From Alphaproteobacteria bacterium (GTDB lineage: Bacteria > Pseudomonadota > Alphaproteobacteria > JAVJVX01), in the NCBI GenBank assembly GCA_040220875.1, contig JAVJVX010000005.1, positions 248,001 through 312,000 of the forward strand: a stretch of 64,000 nt of DNA, written 5' to 3'. Position numbers and translations under genes: made by a program. Below, piece by piece: positions 18,019 to 27,779 of the stretch. The notes under the pieces are model-generated. The model was not told where the DNA came from, did no database searches, and was given only the letters and a program-made list of their open reading frames with translations. Each line of letters opens with the position of its first letter. The stretch's first letter is position 1.

Positions 18019-19089
18019 ATGCGCAAACTCAGTAGGTCCGTTTCAGTCGGCCTGTTCACAGCTGCCGCGACGCTTGGCGGGGCCGGGCTGGTGGCGGCCA
18101 ATCCCTGTGCTGTCCGCGGTAGCGGCAAGCGGGGCTGCCAGGCAGCGAGCTGCCGGGCCAATCCGTGCAAGGCGGGCAATCCTTGCGGGGCCCGCGCCGC
18201 TTGCGGCGCCAAGAATCCCTGCGGCGCCAAAAATCCCTGCGGCGCCAAGAACCCCTGCGGGGCCAAGAATCCCTGTGGCGCCAAGAATCCCTGCGGGGCA
18301 GGAAATCCGTGCAACCCCTGCAACCCCTGCAACCCGTGCGCGGGGGCCATGGCGCCGGCCAGCGAGAAATGCGTTGTGCCCCGTCTGGCCAAGGCCAATC
18401 CTTGTGCAGCCAAAAACCCCTGCGCCGCGAAGCGCGGGTGCGGCCCCTGCGGTGCGAAGAAAGGTTGCGCCGCCAAGAACCCCTGCGCTGCCAAGAATCC
18501 CTGCGCCGCCAAGAATCCCTGCGCTGCCAAGAACCCCTGCGGCGCTGGCAATCCTTGCAATCCGTGCAATCCCTGCGCGGGCGCCGGCGGGGCGGAAATC
18601 TCCTCGGCCGAAGCGGTGGCGGCCTATGATTGCGTCAAGCCGGAGTTGAAAGCGGGCTACGCCAAATCCGGGCTTGCGGTCGCCCGGGACTATCAGGGCT
18701 GGGCCAAGTACAATACGGTGCCCTACGAATCCGGGACTCACGGCTCGCGTTACGTCAACAACTACGCAAACGCGACCGCCAAGAACTACGGGAAATTCGA
18801 AGAGTCGGGCACGATGCCCGAAGGCTCGTTCCTGGCCAAGGACAGCATCCTGGCCGATGAAGCGGGCAAGGTGCGGCTCGGCCCGCTTTTCCTGATGGAA
18901 AAGATGGAGGCCGGGTTCAATGGCGATACCTTCGACTGGCGCTACACGATGGTCATGCCCGATGGCGCCATCGTTGGGACGACCAACGGGGACGGCCACA
19001 ACAACGTCCAGTTCTGCGTGGATTGTCACAATCTTCAGGAACAACAGGACGCCATGTGGTTCCTGCCGGAAGAATTCCGCCAGAACTGA
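18019..19089 (+). CDS. Exported Asn-Pro-Cys repeat protein with C-terminal cytochrome P460-like haem domain
   Basis: A 356-residue periplasmic protein. Signal peptide: residues 1-26, ending GGAGLVA. Residues 27-190 are low-complexity and hold 21 NPC motifs, mostly as GAKNPC or AAKNPC six-residue units plus NPC triplets, in two blocks. I count 28 Cys in this part. Residues 195-356 resemble cytochrome P460/c'-beta proteins: WAKYNTVPYESGTHGSRYVN, TMPEGSFLAKDS, and the C-terminal haem c motif FCVDCH. GGGAG precedes the ATG and a SigF-type site lies 141 bases upstream. Many Cys at fixed spacing suggests metal (copper, zinc) binding or thiol buffering; P460 domains bind NO or oxidise hydroxylamine. 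Both uses are inferred here. The fusion is the most unusual protein in the window. Confidence 0.85.
   Translation: MRKLSRSVSVGLFTAAATLGGAGLVAANPCAVRGSGKRGCQAASCRANPCKAGNPCGARAACGAKNPCGAKNPCGAKNPCGAKNPCGAKNPCGAGNPCNPCNPCNPCAGAMAPASEKCVVPRLAKANPCAAKNPCAAKRGCGPCGAKKGCAAKNPCAAKNPCAAKNPCAAKNPCGAGNPCNPCNPCAGAGGAEISSAEAVAAYDCVKPELKAGYAKSGLAVARDYQGWAKYNTVPYESGTHGSRYVNNYANATAKNYGKFEESGTMPEGSFLAKDSILADEAGKVRLGPLFLMEKMEAGFNGDTFDWRYTMVMPDGAIVGTTNGDGHNNVQFCVDCHNLQEQQDAMWFLPEEFRQN
18094..18590 (+). repeat. Degenerate 18-base and 9-base tandem repeats encoding (K/G)NPC units
   Basis: Two arrays inside the gene at 18019: about 18205-18342 (five GCCAAGAATCCCTGCGGC-type units, then four NPC units) and about 18400-18580 (KNPC units, then three NPC units). 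They differ mostly at silent positions (AAT/AAC, CCC, TGC/TGT), so the protein pattern is conserved more strictly than the DNA. Unit length is a multiple of three, so gain or loss keeps the frame. Confidence 0.85.
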
Positions 19090-19137
19090 TTTCGACCGCC
19101 CCTAGGCGCCGCCGCCATCCCCGCCTAAAGTCGGCAA

Positions 19138-19162
19138 TCAGGGGGATCACTGATCCCCCTGA
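19138..19162 (+). repeat. Perfect 12-bp inverted repeat between the P460 gene and the AhpD-like gene
   Basis: The arms TCAGGGGGATCA and TGATCCCCCTGA are separated by one base, 49 bases after the P460 gene stop and 88 bases before the next start. No T-run follows. It could be an mRNA-stabilising or attenuating hairpin that lets the first gene be expressed more than the next two, or an operator. Confidence 0.6.
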
Positions 19163-19249
19163 GCGCACCCGCGCGCGGATCAGTCAGCCGGCCGGCCATG
19201 CGCCGCTCATCACTCGCCAACCCCTGCCGTAACCAGAGGATCCACGACC

Positions 19250-19795
19250 ATGACCTATTTTCCGTCCATGCCCGATGCTTCACTCATCCATTTCATGCGC
19301 CGCTATCCGCAATATGCCGAGCCGCTTCATCATTTCGTCGAAGCGGCGCTGCGCGCGCCGAACGGCGAATTGTCACCGGCCGAACGCGAGATGATTTTCG
19401 CTTATGTGTCAGGCCTGAACGGCTGCCAGTTCTGCCATGCAGCGCATACCGGCGTGGCGGAGGAAATGGGGTATCCCAAGGGTGAGATCAGCAATCTCCT
19501 CGAAGATTCCGGCCTCGCCGGTGCGTCGGCAAAAATGCGCCCGATCCTCGAATATGCGGCCAAGCTGACCGAGGATCCGACGTCTGTGGGAAAAGGCGAT
19601 ATTCAGGCGGTTCTCGACGCCGGATGGAGCGAGGATACCATGATGAACGTTGTCATGATCTGCGGTGCGGCCAATCTCTTCAATCGCTGGATCGAGGGGT
19701 GCGGCGTGAAGGCAAACCCGCAACATGTGAACGCCGGCATCAAGGCGCTCGCGCAGGGTGGCTATCTGGATATCATGGAAGCCGCCAAGGCCTGA
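19250..19795 (+). CDS. AhpD-like (carboxymuconolactone decarboxylase superfamily) peroxidase-related protein
   Basis: A 181-residue all-helical protein. The segment EREMIFAYVSGLNGCQFCHAAH has the Glu, Cys-x-x-Cys and His arrangement of AhpD, in which the Cys pair cycles between thiol and disulfide to reduce peroxides. It is cytoplasmic, with no signal peptide. AGAGGATC lies 10 bases before the ATG. It follows the NPC-repeat/P460 gene by 160 bases and precedes a flavodoxin-like gene by 48, so it is likely in the SigF-linked operon. That position supports a role in oxidative or electrophile defence. Confidence 0.82.
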   Translation: MTYFPSMPDASLIHFMRRYPQYAEPLHHFVEAALRAPNGELSPAEREMIFAYVSGLNGCQFCHAAHTGVAEEMGYPKGEISNLLEDSGLAGASAKMRPILEYAAKLTEDPTSVGKGDIQAVLDAGWSEDTMMNVVMICGAANLFNRWIEGCGVKANPQHVNAGIKALAQGGYLDIMEAAKA

Positions 19796-19843
19796 CGACG
19801 GAGCCGAACCAGATACCCAGGATATCCACCCGCGGAGGTCCGA

Positions 19844-20590
19844 ATGACGTTGAACGAAAAACAGGCTGCATTATGCGAGGGGCACGGGTTTGACTTCTCG
19901 GGTCTTTCGGCGCTTTTCCTCAACTGCACCCTCAAGCCCAGCGGCACGCTGTCCCACACGGAAACACTCATGTCGGTTTCGGCCGAGATCATGACACGCA
20001 ACGGCGTCGCGGTCGAAATGTTGCGGCCCGTGGATTTCGATCTGGCGCCCGGTGTTTACCCCGATATGCGCGAGCACGGATTTGCCACCGATGACTGGCC
20101 CGACCTCAGCCGCAAGGTTCTCGCGGCCGATATTCTGGTCGTCGGCACGCCGATCTGGCTGGGCGAGGAAAGCTCGGTCTGCCGTCGGCTGATCGAGCGG
20201 CTTTACAGCGAATCGGGCCGGCTGAACGAGGCCGGGCAATACATCTATTACGGGCGGGTGGCCGGCGCGGTGGTCACTGGCAATGAAGACGGCGTCAAGC
20301 ATTGCGCGATGACCCTGTTCTACGCCCTGCAGCATCTCGGATATTCCATTCCTCCCCAGGCGGATGCCGGCTGGATCGGCGAGGCGGGGCCGGGCCCCTC
20401 CTATGGCGATGCGGGGTCGGGCGGGCCCGAGAACGACTTCACCCAGCGCAACATTACCTTCATGAGCTGGAATCTGATGCACATGGCCAGCCTGCTGCGC
20501 CGGGCGGGCGGCATCCCCGCCCATGGCAACCAGCGAGCCGAATGGGACGCAGGCTGCCGGTTCGACCACCCCAACCCGGATTACCGCTGA
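19844..20590 (+). CDS. NADPH-dependent FMN reductase / flavodoxin-fold protein
   Basis: A 248-residue flavodoxin-like protein. ALFLNCTLKPSGTLSHTETLM is the phosphate-binding loop for FMN, and ADILVVGTPIWLGEESSVCR the conserved TPIW segment next to the flavin. VAGAVVTGNEDGVKHCAMTL is the third binding stretch. It would reduce flavins or quinones with NAD(P)H. Third gene of the proposed SigF operon, 48 bases after the AhpD-like gene and convergent with the dehalogenase-like gene. It may supply electrons to the AhpD-like protein, but there is no direct evidence. Confidence 0.8.
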   Translation: MTLNEKQAALCEGHGFDFSGLSALFLNCTLKPSGTLSHTETLMSVSAEIMTRNGVAVEMLRPVDFDLAPGVYPDMREHGFATDDWPDLSRKVLAADILVVGTPIWLGEESSVCRRLIERLYSESGRLNEAGQYIYYGRVAGAVVTGNEDGVKHCAMTLFYALQHLGYSIPPQADAGWIGEAGPGPSYGDAGSGGPENDFTQRNITFMSWNLMHMASLLRRAGGIPAHGNQRAEWDAGCRFDHPNPDYR

Positions 20591-20628
20591 GCCACCGGTG
20601 CCTTTGACCGCATCGGGGCAGGCGCGGG

Positions 20629-21639
20629 TCATTCCGCGGCGAGCGCCTGTTTTTTCAGCATTTTCTGCGCCAGCTTGGGCCCCACGCCCGGCCGGCTCCA
20701 GGGGCAGACCGCGAGGCAGATGCCGCAGCCCTGCGAATCATTGAAATAGGCGACGCATTTGTCGAAATCGACATACCATTTTTTCTCGCCCCTGACCCAT
20801 TGCTTGGCGTCATAGATAGCGTCGGGCGGACAGTTCCTGCGGCAAAGCTGGCAGCTGGCGCAAAATTCATCGACGCCAAAGTGATCCGCCCCGTCCTGGG
20901 CCAGCGGCATATCGGTCAGCACATAGGCAAGTCGGAAATTAGCGCCCAGTTCGCGGTTGATGATCGAGCCATGTTTGCCGAGTTCTCCCAGCCCCGCCGC
21001 CAGAGCGGGCGGAATCAGGCTGATCGCGCCCGCCATCGGCCCGCAATTGCCCTCGGCCGTGAATCCCATCCCGCGAATGTGGTCGGCGAGACGACGTGCG
21101 GTGTGAGTGCCATGGTTGTAAACATCGATAATGTGCGCACCACCGATCGAATCGACACCACGATCCACGATCCGCATCAGCTTGGCGTGATCCATCCGGA
21201 CGCCGAGCATCACGATCGAGGGGTAATTCGGGTAAGTGTCGTAGCCCTCGAACACATATTCGTCGCGCATCGCCGTGATGCCGACGATGTCGGCCCCGTT
21301 GGCAAGTGCGAACGCCTTGATCGCCGTCGCGTTGGCCGACGGCCCGCTGTCGGATTTTTCGTCGCTGATGGGCGCGGGTGGCCTCTTTTCGAGCCGCGCC
21401 TGGTGGCGCATCGATGGCCAGTAACGACGGTTGGGCAGAAGCCGCAGATAAAAGAAGTTCTGCAGCCGCTCGTGGACGACCTTCACGGCCTTGTGATGGT
21501 AGATTGGCGTGGGCCGCCGTTTCGCGGGCTCGCCCAGACCGTTGATGGTATTGCCCGACGCCATGGGGCGCAGCAGCCTGTGCATCAGTGAGGGCTGGAA
21601 CCCCCCGTCCCTGTCACGCCGGCTGGAGAATACACCCAT
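20629..21639 (-). CDS. Reductive dehalogenase-like (RdhA/QueG-type) double 4Fe-4S protein, paralogue 2
   Basis: A 336-residue paralogue of the protein at 6550-7707. The shared core includes ALAAGLGELGKHGSIINREL, the first cluster CASCQLCRRNCPPDAI (near residue 258) and the second CGICLAVCPW (near residue 302). It has a different, basic N-terminal extension of about 95 residues (LQNFFYLRLLPNRRYWPSMR) that the first copy lacks, and no twin-arginine motif. The start ATG at 21639 has GGAG 9 bases upstream. It is divergent from the DUF3179 gene and convergent with the SigF-linked operon. Corrinoid dependence and substrate are unproven. Confidence 0.75.
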   Translation of the reverse strand: MGVFSSRRDRDGGFQPSLMHRLLRPMASGNTINGLGEPAKRRPTPIYHHKAVKVVHERLQNFFYLRLLPNRRYWPSMRHQARLEKRPPAPISDEKSDSGPSANATAIKAFALANGADIVGITAMRDEYVFEGYDTYPNYPSIVMLGVRMDHAKLMRIVDRGVDSIGGAHIIDVYNHGTHTARRLADHIRGMGFTAEGNCGPMAGAISLIPPALAAGLGELGKHGSIINRELGANFRLAYVLTDMPLAQDGADHFGVDEFCASCQLCRRNCPPDAIYDAKQWVRGEKKWYVDFDKCVAYFNDSQGCGICLAVCPWSRPGVGPKLAQKMLKKQALAAE

Positions 21640-21788
21640 CTACTTCCGCTCCCTGTTTCCTCTGCCGCCCGTCAGGGCCGGGCGGATTTTTTTTCAATTT
21701 CGCGCCGAGCCCCATGCGGCTCCGGCGGACCCGCAAAATCTAGCGCGAAAATCCCTCGCCTCAAAGCAACCGGGGGCGAAAGAGGCGC

Positions 21789-21814
21789 GTAACCTTTCAC
21801 CCTTCGGCGGCGAA
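21789..21814 (+). promoter_or_regulatory. Second candidate SigF promoter, upstream of DUF3179 gene
   Basis: GTAACC (21789-21794), 16 bases, CGAA (21811-21814), the same layout as the site at 17852. The first four spacer bases (TTTC) are also the same. It lies 142 bases before the DUF3179 start, nearly the same distance as at the first site. Confidence 0.7.
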
Positions 21815-21866
21815 TTACTCCGGTAGAGGGCCGCCTTCCGGGCAATGGTGGAGCGGCGGGAATACC

Positions 21867-21918
21867 GGAGCCGGGCACTGGAGCCGGGCACTGGAGCCGG
21901 GCACCGGAGCCGGGCACC
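21867..21918 (+). repeat. Four tandem 13-base repeats in the DUF3179 leader
   Basis: The unit GGAGCCGGGCAC(T/C) occurs four times head to tail; copies differ only at the last base. The unit is not a multiple of three and lies between the SigF-type promoter and the start codon. Confidence 0.9.
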
Positions 21919-21955
21919 GGGCCAAAAACGGATCGGGACGGAAACTGATCGGCGC

Positions 21956-22966
21956 ATGACACGACTTCTAAACCTTTTCCTGGTTGTGGCTTTTTTCGGC
22001 CTGACTCTCACGTCCCTGCCGCTCGCGGCGCGCGAAGGGCCGCGAGAATGGTTTTCGGAATGGCCGAACACGGATTTCTCCAGGCATGCGGTCGATTTTG
22101 ACGAAATCATCTCGGGCGGACCGCCGCGGGGCGGGATCCCGGCGATCATGGAGCCCCATTTCAAGCCGGCGGGCGAGCTTCTCGCATTGACCGAACAGGA
22201 GCCCGTCATCGGTCTCCAGATCGAGGGCGACTGGCGCGCCTACCCGCTGCGCATTCTCATGCGCCACGAGATCGTCAACGATATCGTCGCGGGCCGGCCC
22301 GTCGCAGTGACCTACTGCCCGCTCTGCAACTCCGCCGTGGTTTTCGACCGCCGGCTCGACGGACAGGTGCTGACCTTCAACACCACCGGCAAGCTTCGTC
22401 ATTCCGATATGGTCATGTTCGATCTCGAGACCGAAAGCTGGTGGCAGCAATTCACGGGCAAGGGAATCGTTGGCGAGCTTACCGACGCGACCCTGACCAA
22501 ACTGCCGGCCCGGCTCGAGTCCTTCGCCCTTTTCAAGGAGCGCGCAGCGGCGGCAGGCGCAACGGACCCCAAGGTCCTGGTGCCGACGCCCGGCCACGAC
22601 ATTTTCCGCTCCTACGGCCGCAACCCCTATGTCGGTTACGACAAGATGTCGCGTCCGCCGCTTTACGACGGGTCCCTGCCGGAGGGGATCGAACCCCTGG
22701 CACGGGTCGTCGTCATCGGTGATGAGGCCTGGCCGATGCAGCGTGTGCGCGAGCACGGGCCCATCCGGCATGGCGATCTGATCATCAGCTGGCGGGCGGG
22801 CCAGCGCTCCGTCCTCGATACACGCGACATCAGCCGCGGGCGTGAGGTCGGCAACATCATCGTGCAACGCGAAACCTCAAACGGGCTCGAGGATGTCGTC
22901 CACGACGTCAGCTTCGCCTTCGCGTTTCATGCCTTCAACCCGGAGGGGACGCTGCATCTGAAATGA
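21956..22966 (+). CDS. DUF3179 domain exported protein
   Basis: A 336-residue protein with an N-terminal signal (MTRLLNLFLVVAFFGLTLTSLPLAA) and a DUF3179 domain. Characteristic segments are ALTEQEPVIGLQIEGDWRAYPLRIL, VTYCPLCNSAVVFDR with a Cys-x-x-Cys pair, and ESWWQQFTGKGIVGEL. The function of the family is unknown; the Cys pair and Trp/His-rich core suggest metal or redox chemistry in the periplasm. I chose the ATG at 21956 because the signal peptide begins there; an upstream in-frame ATG would read through the 13-base repeats. A SigF-type promoter lies 142 bases upstream. Confidence 0.85.
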   Translation: MTRLLNLFLVVAFFGLTLTSLPLAAREGPREWFSEWPNTDFSRHAVDFDEIISGGPPRGGIPAIMEPHFKPAGELLALTEQEPVIGLQIEGDWRAYPLRILMRHEIVNDIVAGRPVAVTYCPLCNSAVVFDRRLDGQVLTFNTTGKLRHSDMVMFDLETESWWQQFTGKGIVGELTDATLTKLPARLESFALFKERAAAAGATDPKVLVPTPGHDIFRSYGRNPYVGYDKMSRPPLYDGSLPEGIEPLARVVVIGDEAWPMQRVREHGPIRHGDLIISWRAGQRSVLDTRDISRGREVGNIIVQRETSNGLEDVVHDVSFAFAFHAFNPEGTLHLK

Positions 22967-23030
22967 TGGCGCCCGGGGCGTCCGGCCATCCCACCCGGCC
23001 GCATTCCCCACTGTTACCCCATGGGGCCCT

Positions 23031-23104
23031 GTCAGGTGGTCCTCCTCAGCCCCCTAGACCTGACGTGCCCCGGTCCTCCGCGACAGACAAAGTCGCGGAG
23101 GACC
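23031..23104 (+). repeat. Two adjacent stem-loops after the DUF3179 gene
   Basis: GTCAGGT (23031-23037) pairs with ACCTGAC (23058-23064). GGTCCTCCGCGAC (23072-23084) pairs perfectly with GTCGCGGAGGACC (23092-23104) around a 7-base loop, with further TGCCCC/GGGGGCA pairing outside. No T-run follows. It may terminate DUF3179 transcription or be a structured RNA or REP-type element. Confidence 0.6.
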
Positions 23105-23167
23105 ACGGGGGCAACTCCCAAGCGCCGTCGCGCGACGCCCTGGCTGAACGTGTGAAGAGCAAGGGGC

Positions 23168-23244
23168 TGGTGGGCCCGGCAGGACTCGAACCTGCGACAA
23201 CACCGTTATGAGCGGCGTGTTCTAACCAGCTGAACTACGGGCCC
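23168..23244 (-). tRNA. tRNA with CAU anticodon (tRNA-Ile2 or elongator Met)
   Basis: All arms fold on the minus strand. The acceptor GGGCCCG pairs with CGGGCCC; the D-arm is GTTCAGCTGGTTAGAAC; the anticodon stem is CGCCG/CGGTG with loop CTCATAA; the T-arm is GCAGG-TTCGAGT-CCTGC. Discriminator A and an encoded CCA are present. The GC-rich GGGCCC acceptor and CTCATAA loop look more like the lysidine-modified tRNA-Ile2 than elongator Met, but sequence alone does not settle it. It lies 74 bases downstream of rpoD. Confidence 0.85.
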
Positions 23245-23318
23245 GACAGCCGACAGGCGGCGGGACGCACTATAGCAAGGCGCGTCCGGCCTGAAAGGCA
23301 AAAGGCGGCGAGACGCCC

Positions 23319-25289
<1,971 letters not shown>

Positions 25290-25402
25290 GGGCTCGTCGT
25301 TACTCCGCATGAACGGGTTGCCGGGGCCTGGGCCCCGCCTGATTGGCCGGTTAGCGGGCCGGCGCCCGAGAGCCCGAAAATCCGTGGCCGGGCGGGACGC
25401 GG

Positions 25403-27256
25403 TCAGAAAGCACCGCCGCCCTCGTCCTCGTTGCCGTCACGGGCCAGTTCCTCCTCTTTTTGAGCGAGAAAGCGGCTCCAGCTTTCCTCACTCATATCCT
25501 CGGCCAGGTCGCGCTCCATCGCCGCTCGCTCCTCGGCCGACATCTCGCGCCGATACCGCGCCAGTGTGTCCCGGAAGCCGGAAACGGCCTCCTCGGGACT
25601 GGCTTCAGGCCGGGCGAAAAAGGCGTGTCGGTAGAGGTCGGGCGCCAGCAGCTGGTCAACCAGGGCCGCCAGGTTTCTGGTCCTCAGATGGTCCTTCAAC
25701 CCTTCAGAATCAATATCCGGATGGAGGCTGGCCACGTTTATGACCTCCTGGCGAAGCCTGTCAAGCTGGCCGTCGGCGAAGCCAAGCGTTCCCAGCTCCT
25801 CGGCCACCTCGTCCATGATCGAGAGATGGTTGACCAGGGTAGCCAGGAGGATCCGCTGACGCAGGCGGGCCGCATCCAGCCGGGTCCGGGTTCCTTCGCC
25901 CGCATTGGGGCCCCAATCCAGCCCGAAATCGCGGTCCTGGCGCCATTTTTTGCCGCCGCGCCCGGCCAGACCACCCGATTTTCGCGTTTTTTCGCCGAAA
26001 AACTGCCGCGAAAGGCGGAAGAACGCGTCCCGATAGTGACGCCGCACGGCCGGATCGGCGATCTGGCGGGTGATCTCCTCGAGGCGCTGATCGAGGCGCG
26101 CGCGACGCTCGGGCGTCTCGAAGCGGCGGTCGGCCGTTTCCATGGCCCAGAGCTGATCGACCAGCGGCCGGGCCTCGGTGATAAGGGCGCGCATGGCCGC
26201 CGGCCCCGCCGTCTGGATCAGACTGTCCGGGTCCTCGCCCGCCGGCAGATAGGCGAAGCGCAGGGAATACCCGGGCGCAAGCAGCGCCAGCGCGCGCTCC
26301 GCCGCGCGGGCCGCCGCGCGCTGGCCGGCCGCATCGCCATCGAAACACAGGACCGGTTCGGGCGCGCCCCGCCAGAGAAGCCGCAGGTGATCCTCGGTCA
26401 GGGCCGTGCCCAGCGGCGCCACCGCGGCGCGAAATCCCGCCTGGCTCAGCGCGATCACATCCATATAGCCTTCGGCGACGATGATCTCGCCCGTGTCATA
26501 AGCCGCCTTGCGCGCGGGGCCGAGCCCGTAGAGCACGCGCGACTTGTGGAAGAGCGGCGTTTCGGGGGAGTTGAGATATTTGGGCTTGCCGTCGCCGAGC
26601 GTGCGACCGCCAAAACCGATGACCCGGCCGCGCACGTCGGTAATGGGAAAGATGATCCGGTCGCGGAAGCGATCGTAAAGTGTCCCGTCATGATCTGAGC
26701 GGCCGACGAGCCCGGCCTCGATCATGATGTTTTCAGGGACATTCGCTTTCCTGAGTTCCTCGTACAGCGCGCCCCGGCGATCCGGGGCGAAGCCCAGGTG
26801 AAACCTGGCTGCCACCTCGCCCGAGACGCCGCGCGCCTTCAGATAGGCGACGGCGGCGGTCCCCCCGGGCGCGCGAAGCTGCGCCTTGAAATAGGCGGTC
26901 GCGATCTCGAGCGCCCCCAGCAGGGTCTGGCGCTTTTCCCCGGCCTCCTGATCTTCCCGGCTCCCCGCCGGAACCTCGAGACCCGCTGCCTGCGCCAGTT
27001 TTTCGAGGGCATCGCGAAAGGCCAGCCCCTCGGTCCGCATGACGAATTCGAGCGCGTCGCCCGATGCCCCGCAGCCGAAACAGTGGAACACGCCTTTCTC
27101 GTCATTGACCCAGAAAGAGGGTGTCTTCTCCTGGTGAAACGGGCACAGCCCCGTCAGTTCGCGGCCCTTCTTGGTCAGGGCCACGTGCCGGCCGACTACA
27201 TCGGACAGCCGGGTTCGCGTCTTGAGTTCTTCCAGAAACTCGGGCGGGAATGCCAT
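25403..27256 (-). CDS. dnaG: DNA primase DnaG
   Basis: A 617-residue replication primase. The N-terminal zinc finger is in [16 protein letters not shown] and [13 protein letters not shown]. The Toprim catalytic core includes [20 protein letters not shown] and [13 protein letters not shown] with the acidic metal-binding residues. The C-terminal third is the helicase-binding domain. It lies 114 bases upstream of rpoD, forming the macromolecular synthesis cluster with yqeY in place of rpsU, the arrangement I know from alphaproteobacteria. Confidence 0.98.
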   Translation of the reverse strand: MAFPPEFLEELKTRTRLSDVVGRHVALTKKGRELTGLCPFHQEKTPSFWVNDEKGVFHCFGCGASGDALEFVMRTEGLAFRDALEKLAQAAGLEVPAGSREDQEAGEKRQTLLGALEIATAYFKAQLRAPGGTAAVAYLKARGVSGEVAARFHLGFAPDRRGALYEELRKANVPENIMIEAGLVGRSDHDGTLYDRFRDRIIFPITDVRGRVIGFGGRTLGDGKPKYLNSPETPLFHKSRVLYGLGPARKAAYDTGEIIVAEGYMDVIALSQAGFRAAVAPLGTALTEDHLRLLWRGAPEPVLCFDGDAAGQRAAARAAERALALLAPGYSLRFAYLPAGEDPDSLIQTAGPAAMRALITEARPLVDQLWAMETADRRFETPERRARLDQRLEEITRQIADPAVRRHYRDAFFRLSRQFFGEKTRKSGGLAGRGGKKWRQDRDFGLDWGPNAGEGTRTRLDAARLRQRILLATLVNHLSIMDEVAEELGTLGFADGQLDRLRQEVINVASLHPDIDSEGLKDHLRTRNLAALVDQLLAPDLYRHAFFARPEASPEEAVSGFRDTLARYRREMSAEERAAMERDLAEDMSEESWSRFLAQKEEELARDGNEDEGGGAF

Positions 27257-27323
27257 CCTGCCGCCACTGCCTCCCCAAAACCGCCGGACGCCCCTGAAGG
27301 TCCGGCCGCGTTAATCCGGCCGG

Positions 27324-27779
27324 TCAGCTCCCCAGTGCCTTTTTCGCCGCCCCGCTGGCCGCCCCCATATCCATCCGGCCCGCATAGCGTTCCTTCAGGA
27401 CGCCCATGACCTTGCCCATATCCTTGAGGCTGCCGGCGCCGGTTTCGGTAACCGCCTCGGCCACCGCCGCCTGAATTTCGGACTGGCTCATTTGCGCCGG
27501 CAGGAATCGGCGGATGACCTCGATTTCGCCCTGCTCCTGGGCCACCAGGTCGGCGCGCCCGCCCTTCTCGTAGGCGGCGATGCTCTCGTGGCGCTGCTTG
27601 ATCATCTTCTGCAACAGGTCGAGAATCTGCTCGTCCGAAATGCCCTCGGCATTGCCGTCGCTGCGCACCGCGATGTCGCGGTCCTTGATCGCGGCGAGGA
27701 TCAGGCGGAGCGTGGAGACCGAACGCGAATCCTTGGATTTGAGCGCGGTCTTGAGCGCCTCGTTCAATTCTTTGCGCAT
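27324..27779 (-). CDS. yqeY: GatB/YqeY domain protein
   Basis: A 151-residue protein starting MRKELNEALKTALKSKDS, with the family segments RLILAAIKDRDIA, LLQKMIKQRHESIAAYEKGG and AGRMDMGAASGAAKKALG. The domain is shared with the tail of the Glu/Asp-tRNA amidotransferase subunit GatB and is thought to bind tRNA; the function of the stand-alone protein is unclear. It is the first gene of the dnaG-rpoD cluster, 67 bases upstream of dnaG and divergent from carA. Confidence 0.93.
   Translation of the reverse strand: MRKELNEALKTALKSKDSRSVSTLRLILAAIKDRDIAVRSDGNAEGISDEQILDLLQKMIKQRHESIAAYEKGGRADLVAQEQGEIEVIRRFLPAQMSQSEIQAAVAEAVTETGAGSLKDMGKVMGVLKERYAGRMDMGAASGAAKKALGS

Larger units (their letters stand above)
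21640..21955. other. 316-bp divergent intergenic region with SigF-type promoter and minisatellite
   Basis: It separates the dehalogenase-like gene (minus) from the DUF3179 gene (plus). It contains a GTAACC-N16-CGAA site (21789-21814) reading toward DUF3179 and four 13-base repeats (21867-21918). I see no further gene here. Confidence 0.6.

Noticed and set aside
18200-18580. Possible CRISPR array or non-coding satellite
   Set aside because: Repeats are 9 or 18 bases with no unique spacers and keep one reading frame with silent variation; they encode the NPC units.
18043-19044. Minus-strand 333-codon frame rich in Gly/Ala/Ile opposite the NPC-repeat gene
   Set aside because: It mirrors the repeat codons and has no start context; the plus strand has signal peptide, ribosome site and haem motif.
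19229-19254. GTAACC before the AhpD-like gene as a third SigF promoter
   Set aside because: The bases 16 positions downstream are TGAC, not CGAA, and would overlap the start codon.
22963-23211. Small plus-strand open frame ending GPAGLEPATTPL
   Set aside because: The C-terminal part is the antisense translation of the CAU tRNA, a well-known annotation artefact.
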